50,973 nt of DNA from Acidobacteriaceae bacterium (GCA_903642265.1 CAHJWN010000022.1:1-50973), one strand, 5' to 3'. Shown: positions 41,853 to 50,763, counted from the stretch's first letter. Numbers and translations: made by a program. The notes: a model not told the origin generated them from the letters alone.

Positions 41853-44180
41853 TCAGTTACTCACCACAGATTTCGAAGCAACCACGGCTAGTGCGTAAAC
41901 GCCAACACTCTTGTCCGCGTACTCGACCTTCAAAGGGTAGGTGCCGGCTTGGGAATAGATCGATGCTGGAAGATCAACTTGGAGCTGCGGCGGTTTGTCC
42001 GGCGTGATCCTGATGTTCAGCCTAGTCCCTGCGTAGCTGACGGACAAGATCTGGTCCAATGAGTTTCCGTCGATCAGGACGCTCGTATCTTTGTTGAGCG
42101 TGATGGATTTCCCGGGTGTCAAACCGGGTTTGGCCTCTTCGGCCGAGCTTTTGGGTAAGTCGACGAATATCGGCTGTGACTCCGGATCGCACGTGTTCGA
42201 TCCGCTCTTGACTTGGCAGAAGACGATCTGTTTAACGCCTTTCGCTTGAGCATCGGTTAAATCGAGTGTGGCGAAATCAGATTGAATCGAGGAGAGCGCC
42301 CCGGCTGGCACTTGTGGGTACATCAGTTTTGCCGATTGCAAGTTCGCCCCTAACAGGCTTACATGTATTCCAGGCGCAGAGGTCATGCTCACTACCTTCA
42401 CCACACTCACGCGATTGGCGTTCAGAGAAACCTCCGCGGTGTAGAATCCCGCAGACCAAAGCAAGCGCTCTAAAGTGACCTTAGAGGATGACGTAATCAC
42501 GTCGCTGGGAAGAAACAATTCGATAGTACCGGTTCTTGTGTTGAAATCCTCTGACGCGCTCAAGAAAGGCGCATCTGGCAGTCCGTAGGCTTTGCCGCCA
42601 ATCACCACAATCCAAGGGTCATGGCTTTCGCAGGCTGGATCTGCCAAGGTCTGACCAGGTAGGGGATCACATGGTTCAGGGGGAAGCTCATTTCCAAGTG
42701 GCAGCTTATATGTCAGCGTCAGCTTGTCCGTCGAATCAGAGAACGCCGCAACTTTTATGCTCGGAATCGTCAGATGTTCATTGTGATCGGCACCCCCGTG
42801 ATTTGAGAGCGCGACCGACTTTCCGTCCCTACTAATCAAAGAGGCCCCGCCTGCGTTGATAATGTCCGCTGCTGCAGCAGGAAACTCCACCGTGGTGCCA
42901 TCCGGAGAAAAGGTTAAGCTGGCTTGGGGCAAGGTCACCGCGCCGATGCGTACACCTGTGCCCGGAAGAATCGCTTCCGCCCTCGCGGTTACCCAGACAT
43001 TTCCGTTACCTATCCCACGAATCGATACGTTCTCGAGTTGTGGTGTGGTGTCGTAGTTGAGAACTGGGAAGCAGCTTGTTGAACTCAGACCCGGATCTCC
43101 CAACTGATCGCCACCCTTCTTGATTTTCCTCCAGGTCGCGTCCACACATGCAAGTATGACTTCTCCGCCCGGAGGAGGCGTGGTGCCGTCGCTTGGGAGT
43201 GAGATTTGCACGAAGTTTTCTTGAGTCCCGGTTCGAACATTGTTGCTACCGAGTACCGGTTGAATCTCCCATTTGAAAGACGCCCGTGGGCTCATCGCCG
43301 GATTGGGGCATGTCCCAGCAGGTACTCGTAATGCGACCGTCTCTTGTTGACGAACTAGGTCGTATCGTTGGTGACTCCAAAGAAACCCACCGCCCAGACT
43401 GAATACACCTCCGATGATTCCGCCAACCGTGCCGCTTGCGGAGTGGTTCACCAGCCCAGCGACGTCGTACGTACGTTCCTGCGGTAGGACTTGCATGATG
43501 GAGAGGCCGTTGGACGAACTGCATAACGTGACGGATACATCGGCGACGCTCTTGACGCGGCGGGCGTAGTCGGACGCATCGGGACGTTCGAATGTGATCG
43601 GAAAACCGATCGTCAGGACCTTCCTAGCCTTACCTGTTCTGGGATCGATCTTGTTGTTAAGAGATCCGTCCAGCATCAACTCTAGTGCATTGATCCGCTG
43701 TGCCAGTTCTATCGATTCCGCTAGCGTGTCCTGCGAGCCCAAGACTGGCGTTGGACTGGTGGTGGTAGCTGGCGCAACACTAGGAGTCGGAGGCGCTAAC
43801 GAAACGCCATTGCTGGTCACTGTGGGTGCAGTGCCGCTTACGGTTGTGACGGACGGATTCGTGCCGGTAACGGTAGTTGTTGAAGGGATAGCCCCGCTTA
43901 CCGTGGTAAGCGCTGGCGTCGCGGCGCCCCCGCCTTGAAACGAAACGCCAAATTGTCGCGCATCAGCGCCTTGTGCGTTTCCGATGTGCCCAGTGATGGT
44001 TGCAGAGTTCAAGACCTGAAGGGCTTCGAGCTGGCCTCGGAGGCTATTGAGTTGCTGCTGGAGATAGTAGTTGTCGAAGACATCGGGTGGAGAAACCGTT
44101 AGGCCGTCCTGGCTGACAGGAATTTGCGCAAAACATGGAAGGCTGAGCGACAGCGCGAGACTCAACATGAGCTTTCTCAT
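41853..44180 (-). CDS. Large exported protein with Thr-rich repeats
   Basis: 775 residues with a clear signal peptide ('MRKLMLSLALSLSLPCFAQ'). A coiled-coil-like stretch near residues 35-60 ('YYLQQQLNSLRGQLEALQVL') is followed by a Thr/Ser/Pro-rich region (about 85-150) of units like 'TTVSGAIPST', 'TTVTGTNPSV' and 'TTVSGTAPTV'. The long C-terminal part is beta-rich and ends with IPT/TIG-like features ('LNIRITPDKPPQLQVDLPAS', 'GTYPLKVEYADKSVG'). Probably secreted or outer-surface. The upstream 97-residue gene overlaps its start by 4 bp, so the two are co-translated. Function unknown. Confidence 0.75.
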   Translation of the reverse strand: MRKLMLSLALSLSLPCFAQIPVSQDGLTVSPPDVFDNYYLQQQLNSLRGQLEALQVLNSATITGHIGNAQGADARQFGVSFQGGGAATPALTTVSGAIPSTTTVTGTNPSVTTVSGTAPTVTSNGVSLAPPTPSVAPATTTSPTPVLGSQDTLAESIELAQRINALELMLDGSLNNKIDPRTGKARKVLTIGFPITFERPDASDYARRVKSVADVSVTLCSSSNGLSIMQVLPQERTYDVAGLVNHSASGTVGGIIGGVFSLGGGFLWSHQRYDLVRQQETVALRVPAGTCPNPAMSPRASFKWEIQPVLGSNNVRTGTQENFVQISLPSDGTTPPPGGEVILACVDATWRKIKKGGDQLGDPGLSSTSCFPVLNYDTTPQLENVSIRGIGNGNVWVTARAEAILPGTGVRIGAVTLPQASLTFSPDGTTVEFPAAAADIINAGGASLISRDGKSVALSNHGGADHNEHLTIPSIKVAAFSDSTDKLTLTYKLPLGNELPPEPCDPLPGQTLADPACESHDPWIVVIGGKAYGLPDAPFLSASEDFNTRTGTIELFLPSDVITSSSKVTLERLLWSAGFYTAEVSLNANRVSVVKVVSMTSAPGIHVSLLGANLQSAKLMYPQVPAGALSSIQSDFATLDLTDAQAKGVKQIVFCQVKSGSNTCDPESQPIFVDLPKSSAEEAKPGLTPGKSITLNKDTSVLIDGNSLDQILSVSYAGTRLNIRITPDKPPQLQVDLPASIYSQAGTYPLKVEYADKSVGVYALAVVASKSVVSN

Positions 44181-44470
44181 AGGATTCCATCCACGAAGAG
44201 CACTGACAAGGCCATTCCGTTCGAACTCACGTTCATCATCACGCCAGTCGAAGATATGGGGTCGTTTTCGTTGAACGAGTTCTTGAGTCGGCTCGCGGTT
44301 TGCGCAGCGATCGTGAAATTTAAATTGCCCGTGAACGGCATATCGAACTGCAGAAGGCTCCAGCTTGATTGGCTCGGACTCTGTATGTAGGAATACAACC
44401 CTCGGAAGTGGATAGTGCCGTTGAACTGGGCGGACGCGGGATGGAGGCTGATCGAATCTGGTATCGGCAT
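44177..44470 (-). CDS. Hypothetical protein co-translated with the exported protein
   Basis: 97 residues, start ATG 44470 with GGAG 6 nt before. No signal peptide or membrane segment. The sequence is polar and beta-rich ('SAQFNGTIHFRGLYSYIQSP', 'NLNFTIAAQTASRLKNSF'). Its stop overlaps the start of the 775-residue gene in ATGA, so expression is coupled. No family recognised. Confidence 0.6.
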   Translation of the reverse strand: MPIPDSISLHPASAQFNGTIHFRGLYSYIQSPSQSSWSLLQFDMPFTGNLNFTIAAQTASRLKNSFNENDPISSTGVMMNVSSNGMALSVLFVDGIL

Positions 44471-45300
44471 AGCAGCTCCGTTTAGGTACGTGATTAGGAC
44501 GGCTATCTGAAAACTTCAGTGAAAGGGGCCCAAAGCTGCAGGTAGTGGCTCAGAATTCACAGCTGATCGTTGCCGGAACAGGGGCACTTTCGAGCGTTAT
44601 GCAACTCGGAATACCAGAAGAGGTAGCTTAAAGATTTGCAGAAGTGTACAGCATTAGCTTCGATGGGCAAGACCTTACCAGACGACGAACGGGCCATGGA
44701 ATCCAACTGCTGGCCCCAACCCTGATCCCTCGCTCTTGGAGGATGTCGCCCATGCACTCACCAAATTCTGGATTCGTACGGTGACTTGGCTGTGTCTACT
44801 AGTCCTAATGCCGCGAGCATCGGATTGGTAAGCTGATCGCGCCGGGGTTTGTCGGCTATCCGGAAGTTGGTTTTTTTCCAAGTGTCTTGATTCAGACCTT
44901 TGATCCGCACTACCGGTCGCGGCTGCTGAGGGAAGACTGCTCTTCCCTGCTCCGGCCGGCTTCGCCGTCCTCCGGCACCCATTTGAAGCGGGCACACCCC
45001 GCAACTCCCCGTTATAGATTGGCGTTCCTGCGAAACGCTTGAAGCGGTAACCAAGCCTCCCTAAGGGGCTCTGCCCCGATCGCGCCCCGCAAGCCGTCTC
45101 CCCAGTCTTCCGCGCTTCGCTTGTGCAGACCTCCGCTGCGCTGCGCCCTTTCCGTTCCGCCTGTCGGCTCCGTCTCCAAGGGTGGGCGATACCCCTCAGC
45201 TTGCAGCTTGCTACCCCCGCCTTCGCCAGGTGGCGTTCGGCATTCGGTTTCAATGCCGCGACACAAAACGGCAAACGCCAAAGCCCAAGGAGCAAGCACC
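44471..45300. other. Intergenic leader before the antirestriction operon
   Basis: About 830 bp. Long open frames on the minus strand (for example 44675-45316) show only Arg-rich shadow composition and no domain, so I do not call them. The stretch from 44920 to 45250 is GC-rich and contains small hairpins such as GGGGCTCTGCCCC near 45065. It likely holds the promoter and leader of ardC. Confidence 0.4.
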
Positions 45301-46200
45301 ATGACCACCACCGCAACCAACGTTCAGACCCTTCCCTCCACCCCCAAGCCTCAGACCACCCGCGAGGTCATTCAGGCCAACGTCGACCTCTTGATCGAAC
45401 AGCTTCAGGCGGGACACTCGGAAGGCCTCACCGCCTACCTCACCGCCATGGGACGTTTTCACAACTACTCCCTGGGCAACATCCTTGAGATCGCACGGCA
45501 GAAGCCGGATGCCACCCGCGTGGCCGGGATGTATGCGTGGAACCAGTTAGGCCGCAGGGTGAAGAAGGGCGAGAAGGGCATCCGCATCCTCGCCCCGATG
45601 ATCGGCACCCGCAAGAAGAAGGACACCGAGAAGACTGCAGACGCAGCAGTCACCCACAAGCCCGTACTGGTCGGCTTCCGTTCGGCGTACGTCTTCGATG
45701 TGAGCCAGACCGACGGGGCAGAGCTTCCGCAGTTCTCCGCCAAGGTAACCGGAACCGTAGGCAAATACAAGGAGCGGCTAGTCGAGTGCATCGCCGCCCA
45801 GGGCATCGCGCTTGAGTTCAGCGAGACCATCGCCCCCGCTCTGGGCATGAGCTACGGCGGACGCATCGCCATCCTGCCCGGACAAGAACCAGCCGAAGAG
45901 TTCAGCACCTTGGTTCATGAGCTGGCGCACGAGATGCTCCACAAAGCCGCGCGCCGCACGGCAACCACGAAGACCGTACGCGAGACCGAAGCCGAGGCAG
46001 TGGCCTTTGTGGTGGCACAGACCATCGGCCTGAACGCCGGACACGCGTCAGCCGACTACATCCACCTGTACCACGGCAATGCCGCCCTCCTAGCCGAATC
46101 GCTTGAAGTCATCCAGAAGATCTCAGCCCTGATTCTTTGGGCCATCGAGACACCTGCAGCCGAACAGAACGACAACGAAGCCGTTGCGGAGGTGGCCTAA
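45301..46200 (+). CDS. ArdC-type antirestriction protein with HExxH domain
   Basis: 299 residues from ATG 45301, with AAGGAG 8 nt upstream; the frame is open back to 45121 but without support. The N-terminal ArdC domain binds single-stranded DNA: 'LTAMGRFHNYSLGNILEIAR', 'AGMYAWNQLGRRVKKGEKGI' and 'ILAPMI'. The C-terminal zinc-peptidase-like domain carries 'LVHELAHEMLH' (H206, E207, H210) and 'ETEAEAVAFVVAQTIGL', as in ImmA/IrrE-like peptidases. ArdC proteins protect incoming plasmid DNA during conjugation. It starts an operon with the DUF6908 gene (1-bp overlap) and the ParB fragment. Confidence 0.9.
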   Translation: MTTTATNVQTLPSTPKPQTTREVIQANVDLLIEQLQAGHSEGLTAYLTAMGRFHNYSLGNILEIARQKPDATRVAGMYAWNQLGRRVKKGEKGIRILAPMIGTRKKKDTEKTADAAVTHKPVLVGFRSAYVFDVSQTDGAELPQFSAKVTGTVGKYKERLVECIAAQGIALEFSETIAPALGMSYGGRIAILPGQEPAEEFSTLVHELAHEMLHKAARRTATTKTVRETEAEAVAFVVAQTIGLNAGHASADYIHLYHGNAALLAESLEVIQKISALILWAIETPAAEQNDNEAVAEVA

Positions 46201-46673
46201 TGCAGACCATCCTCGACATTCTCAAGGAGGCCGGAGGGTACCGCCCCGGCCTTTACCTCAAGATCACCAACGAGTCCTTCATGGAGCTTGTGATCGAAGC
46301 CGTACACGAGCCAGGCCCACGCGGATTGCCTGCCCTCTCCGTTGCGCACTATGGCGAACAGAACGGCGATGCGATGCGCGACCCGGAGATGTGCTTCGAG
46401 CTTGAGCCGGACGGGGAGCTATGCCCCTACTACTACCGCAACGACTATGTCGGCGTGGAGCAGTGGAGCCGATCCATCCACGAGGGCCAGCACATCACGC
46501 ACCGCGCCCTGTTCATCCAGCATGTCTCCTTTGCCAAGGTCTGGGACCGGAACATCATCAGCCAAGGCTACGGGCGCATTTCGCCCGACCGAGCACATTC
46601 GCGGCTAACCCCTTCTCCCTTCCACCACGGAGCGGAGATACGAGGAGACCCGTGTGTCCGCTCCACCCCTTGA
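46200..46673 (+). CDS. DUF6908-family protein
   Basis: 157 residues. The ATG overlaps the ardC stop (TAATG), so the two are coupled. Conserved-looking blocks are 'GYRPGLYLKITNESFMELVI', 'PALSVAHYGEQNGDAMRDPE' and 'PYYYRNDYVGVEQ', which I associate with the DUF6908 family found beside ArdC and ParB genes on plasmids. Function is unknown. The last about 25 residues are rich in Arg/Pro and may be a non-native tail. Confidence 0.75.
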   Translation: MQTILDILKEAGGYRPGLYLKITNESFMELVIEAVHEPGPRGLPALSVAHYGEQNGDAMRDPEMCFELEPDGELCPYYYRNDYVGVEQWSRSIHEGQHITHRALFIQHVSFAKVWDRNIISQGYGRISPDRAHSRLTPSPFHHGAEIRGDPCVRSTP

Positions 46674-46703
46674 ACCCACAACCCACGCTCAAGGAGAGCA
46701 ATC

Positions 46704-46871
46704 GTGCAAAACAGCAGCGCCTTCCAGTTCATCGCCATCGACCAGATTCGCGAATCCGCCAGCAACCCCCGCCAGACCTTCGAAGAGATGAAGCTCCACG
46801 AACTGGCCGAGAGCATCCGGCAGCATGGCCTTATCCAGCTCTTCCCTGCCCTCCGCAGGCGGGATTGCTAG
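46704..46871 (+). pseudogene. Truncated ParB-like protein, N-terminal fragment
   Basis: GTG 46704 with AAGGAGAG upstream. It reads 'FQFIAIDQIRESASNPRQTF' and 'ELAESIRQHGLIQ', the start of a ParB/Srx domain. In place of the next ParB motif ('PLxVR') the frame continues 'LFPALRRRDC' and stops after 55 codons. The rest of ParB is absent, so this is a deletion remnant. It shows that a third gene once followed ardC and DUF6908. Confidence 0.75.
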
Positions 46872-47063
46872 TTCCAAGCTCATTTCACAGTTCTATCCGA
46901 CGAACGGCATTGTCAAAGCCACTTAAGTGTTCAAACAATAGATTTAAGCCCATTGTAGGAATGTGACGTGTGGCCTGTCTTTTGCTGAGTCAACTCAGCT
47001 CCATGTCGCTCTACCAGCGAACAGTTCATTCTGTTTGCGTGGAGATGTGAGCGCATTCTGAGG

Positions 47064-47103
47064 ACAGTACAAGTGCGCAGTTGTACACATCTGTACGTTC
47101 ACT
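47064..47103. repeat. Short cluster of 8-bp-period motifs, left outlier
   Basis: Contiguous octamers ACAGTACA, AGTGCGCA, GTTGTACA and CATCTGTA. GTTGTACA differs by one base from GTTGTGCA in the cluster at 48913-48960. It lies in the gap between the ParB fragment and the recombinase gene and may belong to the same repeat system as the dense array at 49043. Confidence 0.4.
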
Positions 47104-47145
47104 GGATATGCACCAGGGAAGGCGAGCACAGGCCACAACCCACTT

Positions 47146-48099
47146 CTAACCCAGATCCAGCCCCAATCCATCATTCACAGCGCTGACCAGGTTCTGCTCC
47201 GTCCCCAGGTACCGCTCAGTGGTCTGCACCGACGCATGCCCCAGCAGCAGTTGAATCTGCTCGAGATCTCCACCGGCGTTCCTGCACAGCTTTGCGCAGG
47301 TCCGCCGCAGGTCATGCGGCGCCAACTTCCCGAGTTCGGTCTCGCGGGCATAGCGGACGACCAGGCGCCAGATCGCCTTTTCATCCCGGATGGCCTCACC
47401 CTTGACGACCCCGCCCTTGGTCACTGGCCGAAACAGTCGACCTTCGGTGATCCCGGCCGCGCGGGTCCACTGATCGATGCGGGCCTTGATTCCGGACGGG
47501 ACGGTGATGGTCCGGGAGCGGCCGCCCTTGCCGAGGAGGTCCGGGATGAGCCAACGCGCCTCCCGCTGCTGGACTTCCTCTATCGAAAGCCCGACCACCT
47601 CCGCCCGGCGGAGACCGCAGCCGATTAACAGGGCCAGGATGGCGCGATCGCGCTTGCCGCCCAGTGTACCGGGTTCGGGCGCGTTGAGCAGCTCGTTGGC
47701 CTGCTCCTTGGTCAGCCAGTTCCCTACCCTGTGGCCGCGACGCTCGACCCCGGGTACCCGCTCGATGGCCGCAGCAACGGCCTGGTCGAGGTACTGGTTG
47801 TCGGCCATCTCGCGGGCAAGCCGGCGGATGGGCGAGAGCCGGAGGTTGATCGAAGCCGGGCTGAGGCCCTGGGTCAGGAGGTGGGACCGGTACTCCCCGA
47901 CCATCGCCTTCGAGAATTGGCCGACATACCCGGAACATCGAGTCCAATGGAAGAACTTGGCCAAGCCGGTCCGGTAAGACCGCCGGGAGTGAGCGGAGGT
48001 GACGGAGTTGAGCACTAGGGCGGTCAGTTGGACCTCGATCTCTCGCTCGGAGGCACTTCCCTGCCCTGCGATGACCGAGATGGCGCTTTCCTGGCCCAT
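47146..48099 (-). CDS. Tyrosine recombinase/integrase (XerC/D-like)
   Basis: 317 residues, ATG 48099. The N-terminal SAM-like DNA-binding domain (about 20-110) is followed by an intact catalytic domain: R164 in 'GCGLRRAEVVGL', K191 in 'GKGGRSRT', H262/R265 in 'LAPHDLRRTCAKL', H288 in 'LLGHASVQTTERYLG' and Tyr 297 as nucleophile. All six functional positions are present, so it should be active. On a replicon near parA and repA it may resolve multimers or integrate a cassette. No attachment core was identified. It is divergent from the 48224 gene. Confidence 0.93.
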   Translation of the reverse strand: MGQESAISVIAGQGSASEREIEVQLTALVLNSVTSAHSRRSYRTGLAKFFHWTRCSGYVGQFSKAMVGEYRSHLLTQGLSPASINLRLSPIRRLAREMADNQYLDQAVAAAIERVPGVERRGHRVGNWLTKEQANELLNAPEPGTLGGKRDRAILALLIGCGLRRAEVVGLSIEEVQQREARWLIPDLLGKGGRSRTITVPSGIKARIDQWTRAAGITEGRLFRPVTKGGVVKGEAIRDEKAIWRLVVRYARETELGKLAPHDLRRTCAKLCRNAGGDLEQIQLLLGHASVQTTERYLGTEQNLVSAVNDGLGLDLG

Positions 48100-48223
48100 T
48101 CGTCGAATGTAGCACGATAACGAGGATTATCGGGCGCATGAAACGCAGACCACCCAACGGGTAATTGGCAGGTGTGCCAGTAATCCCGGTATCCTGAAGG
48201 AGCGTTTTTGGAGGGCTTTGGCC

Positions 48224-48802
48224 ATGGCAAGACCAGTCAAGTGGGCTCGCGACCTTCACCTGCTTCGGGAGCGCGCCAGCCGCTCCCGGGTGGAAACCTG
48301 GAGCCGGCAAGATGTCGAGCGACTCTTCGGCGTTGGCCGGGCTACCGCGCAGACCCTTATGAAGGCCATCGGCGAGGTGCAATCGGTTGCCGGCGCACAC
48401 TTTGTGGATCGCCCTTCCCTGCTCAGTTTCCTGGACGGGATGATCAAAGCATCTTCGGTCGACGAGGCCATGCGGGCACGGTTGGCCGAGGCCGAGCCCG
48501 TGCCGCGGCCCAGAGCGCTGCGGGTTTCGCTGCCACCCGACCTCCGCAACGCGATGCTTCCTGACTTGCCATCCAACATCACGCTCGAACCGGGGCGACT
48601 GGAGATTCGGGCCGAGAGCGCTGAGGCGATGTTGGAGAGCCTGGTGACACTCGCTATGGTCATGACCAATGACTTGGAAAGATTTCGGGCGGCGGTAGAG
48701 ACGACGGGAGTATTGACCAGAAATGAGAATGAACTTGGTGCTCTATTCGTTGGGCTCCACCTAAGGAACTCCGTGGAAGAGAGTTCCTCCGAGCCTATTT
48801 GA
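48224..48802 (+). CDS. Hypothetical protein with a probable helix-turn-helix
   Basis: 192 residues from ATG 48224, with GGAGG 9 nt before; a TTG six bases earlier is less likely. Residues about 20-50 ('WSRQDVERLFGVGRATAQTL') resemble a DNA-binding helix-turn-helix. 'RALRVSLPPDLRNAMLPDLP' and 'LEPGRLEIRAESAEAMLESL' follow, and the C-terminus is acidic. I know no named family. Divergent from the recombinase and just upstream of the 8-bp repeats, so it may act with either. Confidence 0.6.
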   Translation: MARPVKWARDLHLLRERASRSRVETWSRQDVERLFGVGRATAQTLMKAIGEVQSVAGAHFVDRPSLLSFLDGMIKASSVDEAMRARLAEAEPVPRPRALRVSLPPDLRNAMLPDLPSNITLEPGRLEIRAESAEAMLESLVTLAMVMTNDLERFRAAVETTGVLTRNENELGALFVGLHLRNSVEESSSEPI

Positions 48803-48912
48803 CGATTGTGCGATCGGCCCACAGACGAGATCTTATCCACATATGTAAACATCCGCATGTCCGTAACCAAGATGGCGTCGCATCTACTTCCTTCAGCACT
48901 TAGAGCGCAAAC

Positions 48913-48960
48913 GATCGGCATGTCTGCATTTGTGCATGCCTGCAGTTGTGCAGATGCACA
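48913..48960. repeat. Cluster of 8-bp-period TGCA motifs
   Basis: Octamers GATCGGCA, TGTCTGCA, TTTGTGCA, TGCCTGCA, GTTGTGCA and GATGCACA lie end to end, all with GCA in the last positions except the final unit. It lies 83 bp left of the main array and shares its 8-bp period. Confidence 0.6.
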
Positions 48961-49042
48961 ACTGAACAACGCTCGATTTGAATCTCAATTTGTTGAGAGG
49001 CAGCTACGTAGACGCGTCTCTGGGGTGCCGCTGCACTTGCGG

Positions 49043-49194
49043 TCCACAAGTTTGCAAGTTTGCAAGTTTGCAAGTTTGCAAGCCCGGAAGCCCGCAAGCC
49101 CGCAAGCCCGCAAGTACGCAGGTTCGCAAGTTCGCAAGTGGGCAAGTGGGCAAGTGGGCAAGTGGGCAGGTGAGCACGTATACACGTATGCGCG
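49043..49194. repeat. 19-unit 8-bp tandem array, candidate partition centromere or iteron region
   Basis: Nineteen contiguous octamers without a single phase break. In order they are TCCACAAG, four TTTGCAAG, CCCGGAAG, three CCCGCAAG, TACGCAGG, two TTCGCAAG, three TGGGCAAG, TGGGCAGG, TGAGCACG, TATACACG and TATGCGCG. The last five bases (GCAAG) are almost constant while the first three vary in blocks. Both strands are open in several frames only because the period is not a multiple of three. Contiguous short repeats upstream of a small ParA and a ribbon-helix-helix partner are a known parS layout (7-bp heptads bound by omega protein). Confidence 0.8.
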
Positions 49195-49657
49195 TTTCGA
49201 GATTGCAAGTCCGCACGTTCAATGATCATCGCGCCAGCATAGCCGCCAGTAAGCGGGTCAGCCATCCTGAAGACTGCAAGCGAGCACTCTAGGGGAATGG
49301 TATGTACCTGTACATCTCGTCTCGCAATTGTTCCGGCTGCAACTGCGGGGCCCGAGACCTCGCTCGTCAAGCTGAAATATTCACGGCTTCGGTGCCCACT
49401 CTCGACATCCGCATATGAGAATGTGTTCAGTTGCAGCCACTCGTGGGCGACTGCCCTCTTACTTTAAGGTGCCGGACTTCGTCTCTGATTCCACAAATGC
49501 GCCATGAGTAATCGCGGACTCCTCTTCAGGAAAAGGAGGAAGTTCTTTCTGCAGCCATGCATTTCCAGATATGTGCACTTTTCCACTTCTGCACTCGTTA
49601 AGGTCTAGATACTCCGATGCGAACACCTGCGCACTTGCATGAATCTGGAGCTAACCT
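49195..49657. other. Intergenic region between the 8-bp array and parA, with further octamer motifs
   Basis: About 460 bp without a gene. Octamers in phase recur at 49573-49596 (GTGCACTT, TTCCACTT, CTGCACTC), in the opposite orientation to the AAGTGGGC form of the main array. ACTGCAAG and CGAGCACT occur near 49273-49288. These may be extra binding sites near the parA promoter. No promoter can be fixed with confidence. Confidence 0.45.
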
Positions 49658-50323
49658 GTGCGTAGACACGATATGGCTAAGCGAATCATCACAGTCACAA
49701 GTCTCAAGGGCGGCGCAGGTAAGACGACCAGTGCGCTGCATCTAGCTGCTTACTATCAGCAGACCTCCTCCACTTTGCTCGTAGATGCCGACCCCAACCG
49801 GTCCCTCCGGGAATGGGTCGCCCGTGGGGTTGGTCTACCGTTTCAAGTGATCGGAGAGGCCAGTCTCGCAAAAGAGGCAGGCAAGTTCGAGACCATCATC
49901 ATCGATACAAAAGGACGCCCGGAAAGAGACGACCTCGACGACATGATCGCAGGTTCGGACATGATTGTTGTCCCTTGTCCGCCAGATGCACAGGCCGTCG
50001 CCACACTCCGTATGCTCTTTGCCCAATTCCGTCAGCTAGGTGCAACGAATTACCGGGTTCTGCTAGTGAACGTTCCACCCCTCCCCCAGCGGGACGGCGA
50101 GGAGTACCGTGCGCTTTTAACAGATCTGGACATCCCACTGTTCCGGCGCTCGATCAGAAGCGCGAAGGCATTTCGCAAAGCGTCCATGCAGGGTTGCACC
50201 GTAGACCGCGTATCGGACGATAGGCGCAGCTATCTCGCTTGGTACGACTATGAGGAGGTCGGCCGAGAGATCGATGAAATCCTAATTGCACAATCCACCT
50301 CACGCCTGCAACGGGCATCCTGA
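49658..50323 (+). CDS. parA: Small ParA-family partition ATPase
   Basis: 221 residues with GTG start 49658 (GGAG 7 nt upstream; ATG 49673 has none). Deviant Walker A 'SLKGGAGKTT' with signature Lys 17 and Lys 22, 'LLVDADPNRS' (D43, D45), and Walker B-like 'TIIIDTKGRP'. There is no N-terminal DNA-binding extension, so it is type Ib, the class paired with small ribbon-helix-helix partners such as ParG or omega. It drives plasmid segregation over the nucleoid. The partner gene starts 10 bp downstream and the octamer array lies upstream. Confidence 0.92.
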   Translation: MRRHDMAKRIITVTSLKGGAGKTTSALHLAAYYQQTSSTLLVDADPNRSLREWVARGVGLPFQVIGEASLAKEAGKFETIIIDTKGRPERDDLDDMIAGSDMIVVPCPPDAQAVATLRMLFAQFRQLGATNYRVLLVNVPPLPQRDGEEYRALLTDLDIPLFRRSIRSAKAFRKASMQGCTVDRVSDDRRSYLAWYDYEEVGREIDEILIAQSTSRLQRAS

Positions 50324-50333
50324 AAGGACATCG

Positions 50334-50738
50334 ATGGCAAGCAGCCGCGCATTTAAGAATCTCGCCAGCTTGAAGGATTCCTTCGAGGAACCGCTCGAAG
50401 ACGAAGGCTCTAGGCCTCAAGCTCCGCAGGCAGTCACTCACTCAGAGGGACACACACACACTGCGCCTTCACAGCATCATGCGCCCGCTCCTATGCTCGT
50501 CCGTTCGCATGAAAGTGCTCATCAAGTCTCTCCGATCACCGGCAAGCCCGACCGCCGCAGGTTGAAGAAGGTTCTGAAGACGCCAAGTGTCTCTCTTAGT
50601 GTGGCAGTAAGAACCGAACTTCACGAAGACGTCAGCACGATGCTTTTCGCCAGAAAGTCTACTTGGATCGCCCTCTTAGATCAGTTGTTGACCGACTACG
50701 TGTCAGAGGCGAAAGCGAAAGGCCAGTTCCCAAAGTAG
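50334..50738 (+). CDS. Ribbon-helix-helix-like partition partner (ParG/ParB-like)
   Basis: 134 residues, ATG 50334 with AAAGGA 6 nt upstream, 10 bp after parA. The N-terminal about 80 residues are disordered (His/Pro/Ser-rich, 'HTHTAPSQHHAPAP'). The C-terminal part 'KTPSVSLSVAVRTELHEDVS' followed by 'TWIALLDQLLTDYV' looks like a beta-strand and two helices of a ribbon-helix-helix fold. A flexible tail plus such a domain is the architecture of ParG-type centromere-binding proteins. The octamer array is its predicted binding site. Confidence 0.65.
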   Translation: MASSRAFKNLASLKDSFEEPLEDEGSRPQAPQAVTHSEGHTHTAPSQHHAPAPMLVRSHESAHQVSPITGKPDRRRLKKVLKTPSVSLSVAVRTELHEDVSTMLFARKSTWIALLDQLLTDYVSEAKAKGQFPK

Positions 50739-50763
50739 GATGACGATTCGCGGAGCGTAGAAG

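Noticed and set aside
44675-45316. 213-codon minus-strand frame before ardC.
   Set aside because: Arg-rich composition without domains, overlapping the start of ardC on the other strand; it looks like a GC-rich shadow.
49043-49194. CRISPR array or coding repeats in the 8-bp array region.
   Set aside because: Units are 8 bp with no spacers, and frames are open on both strands only because of the repeat. No Cas genes are present.
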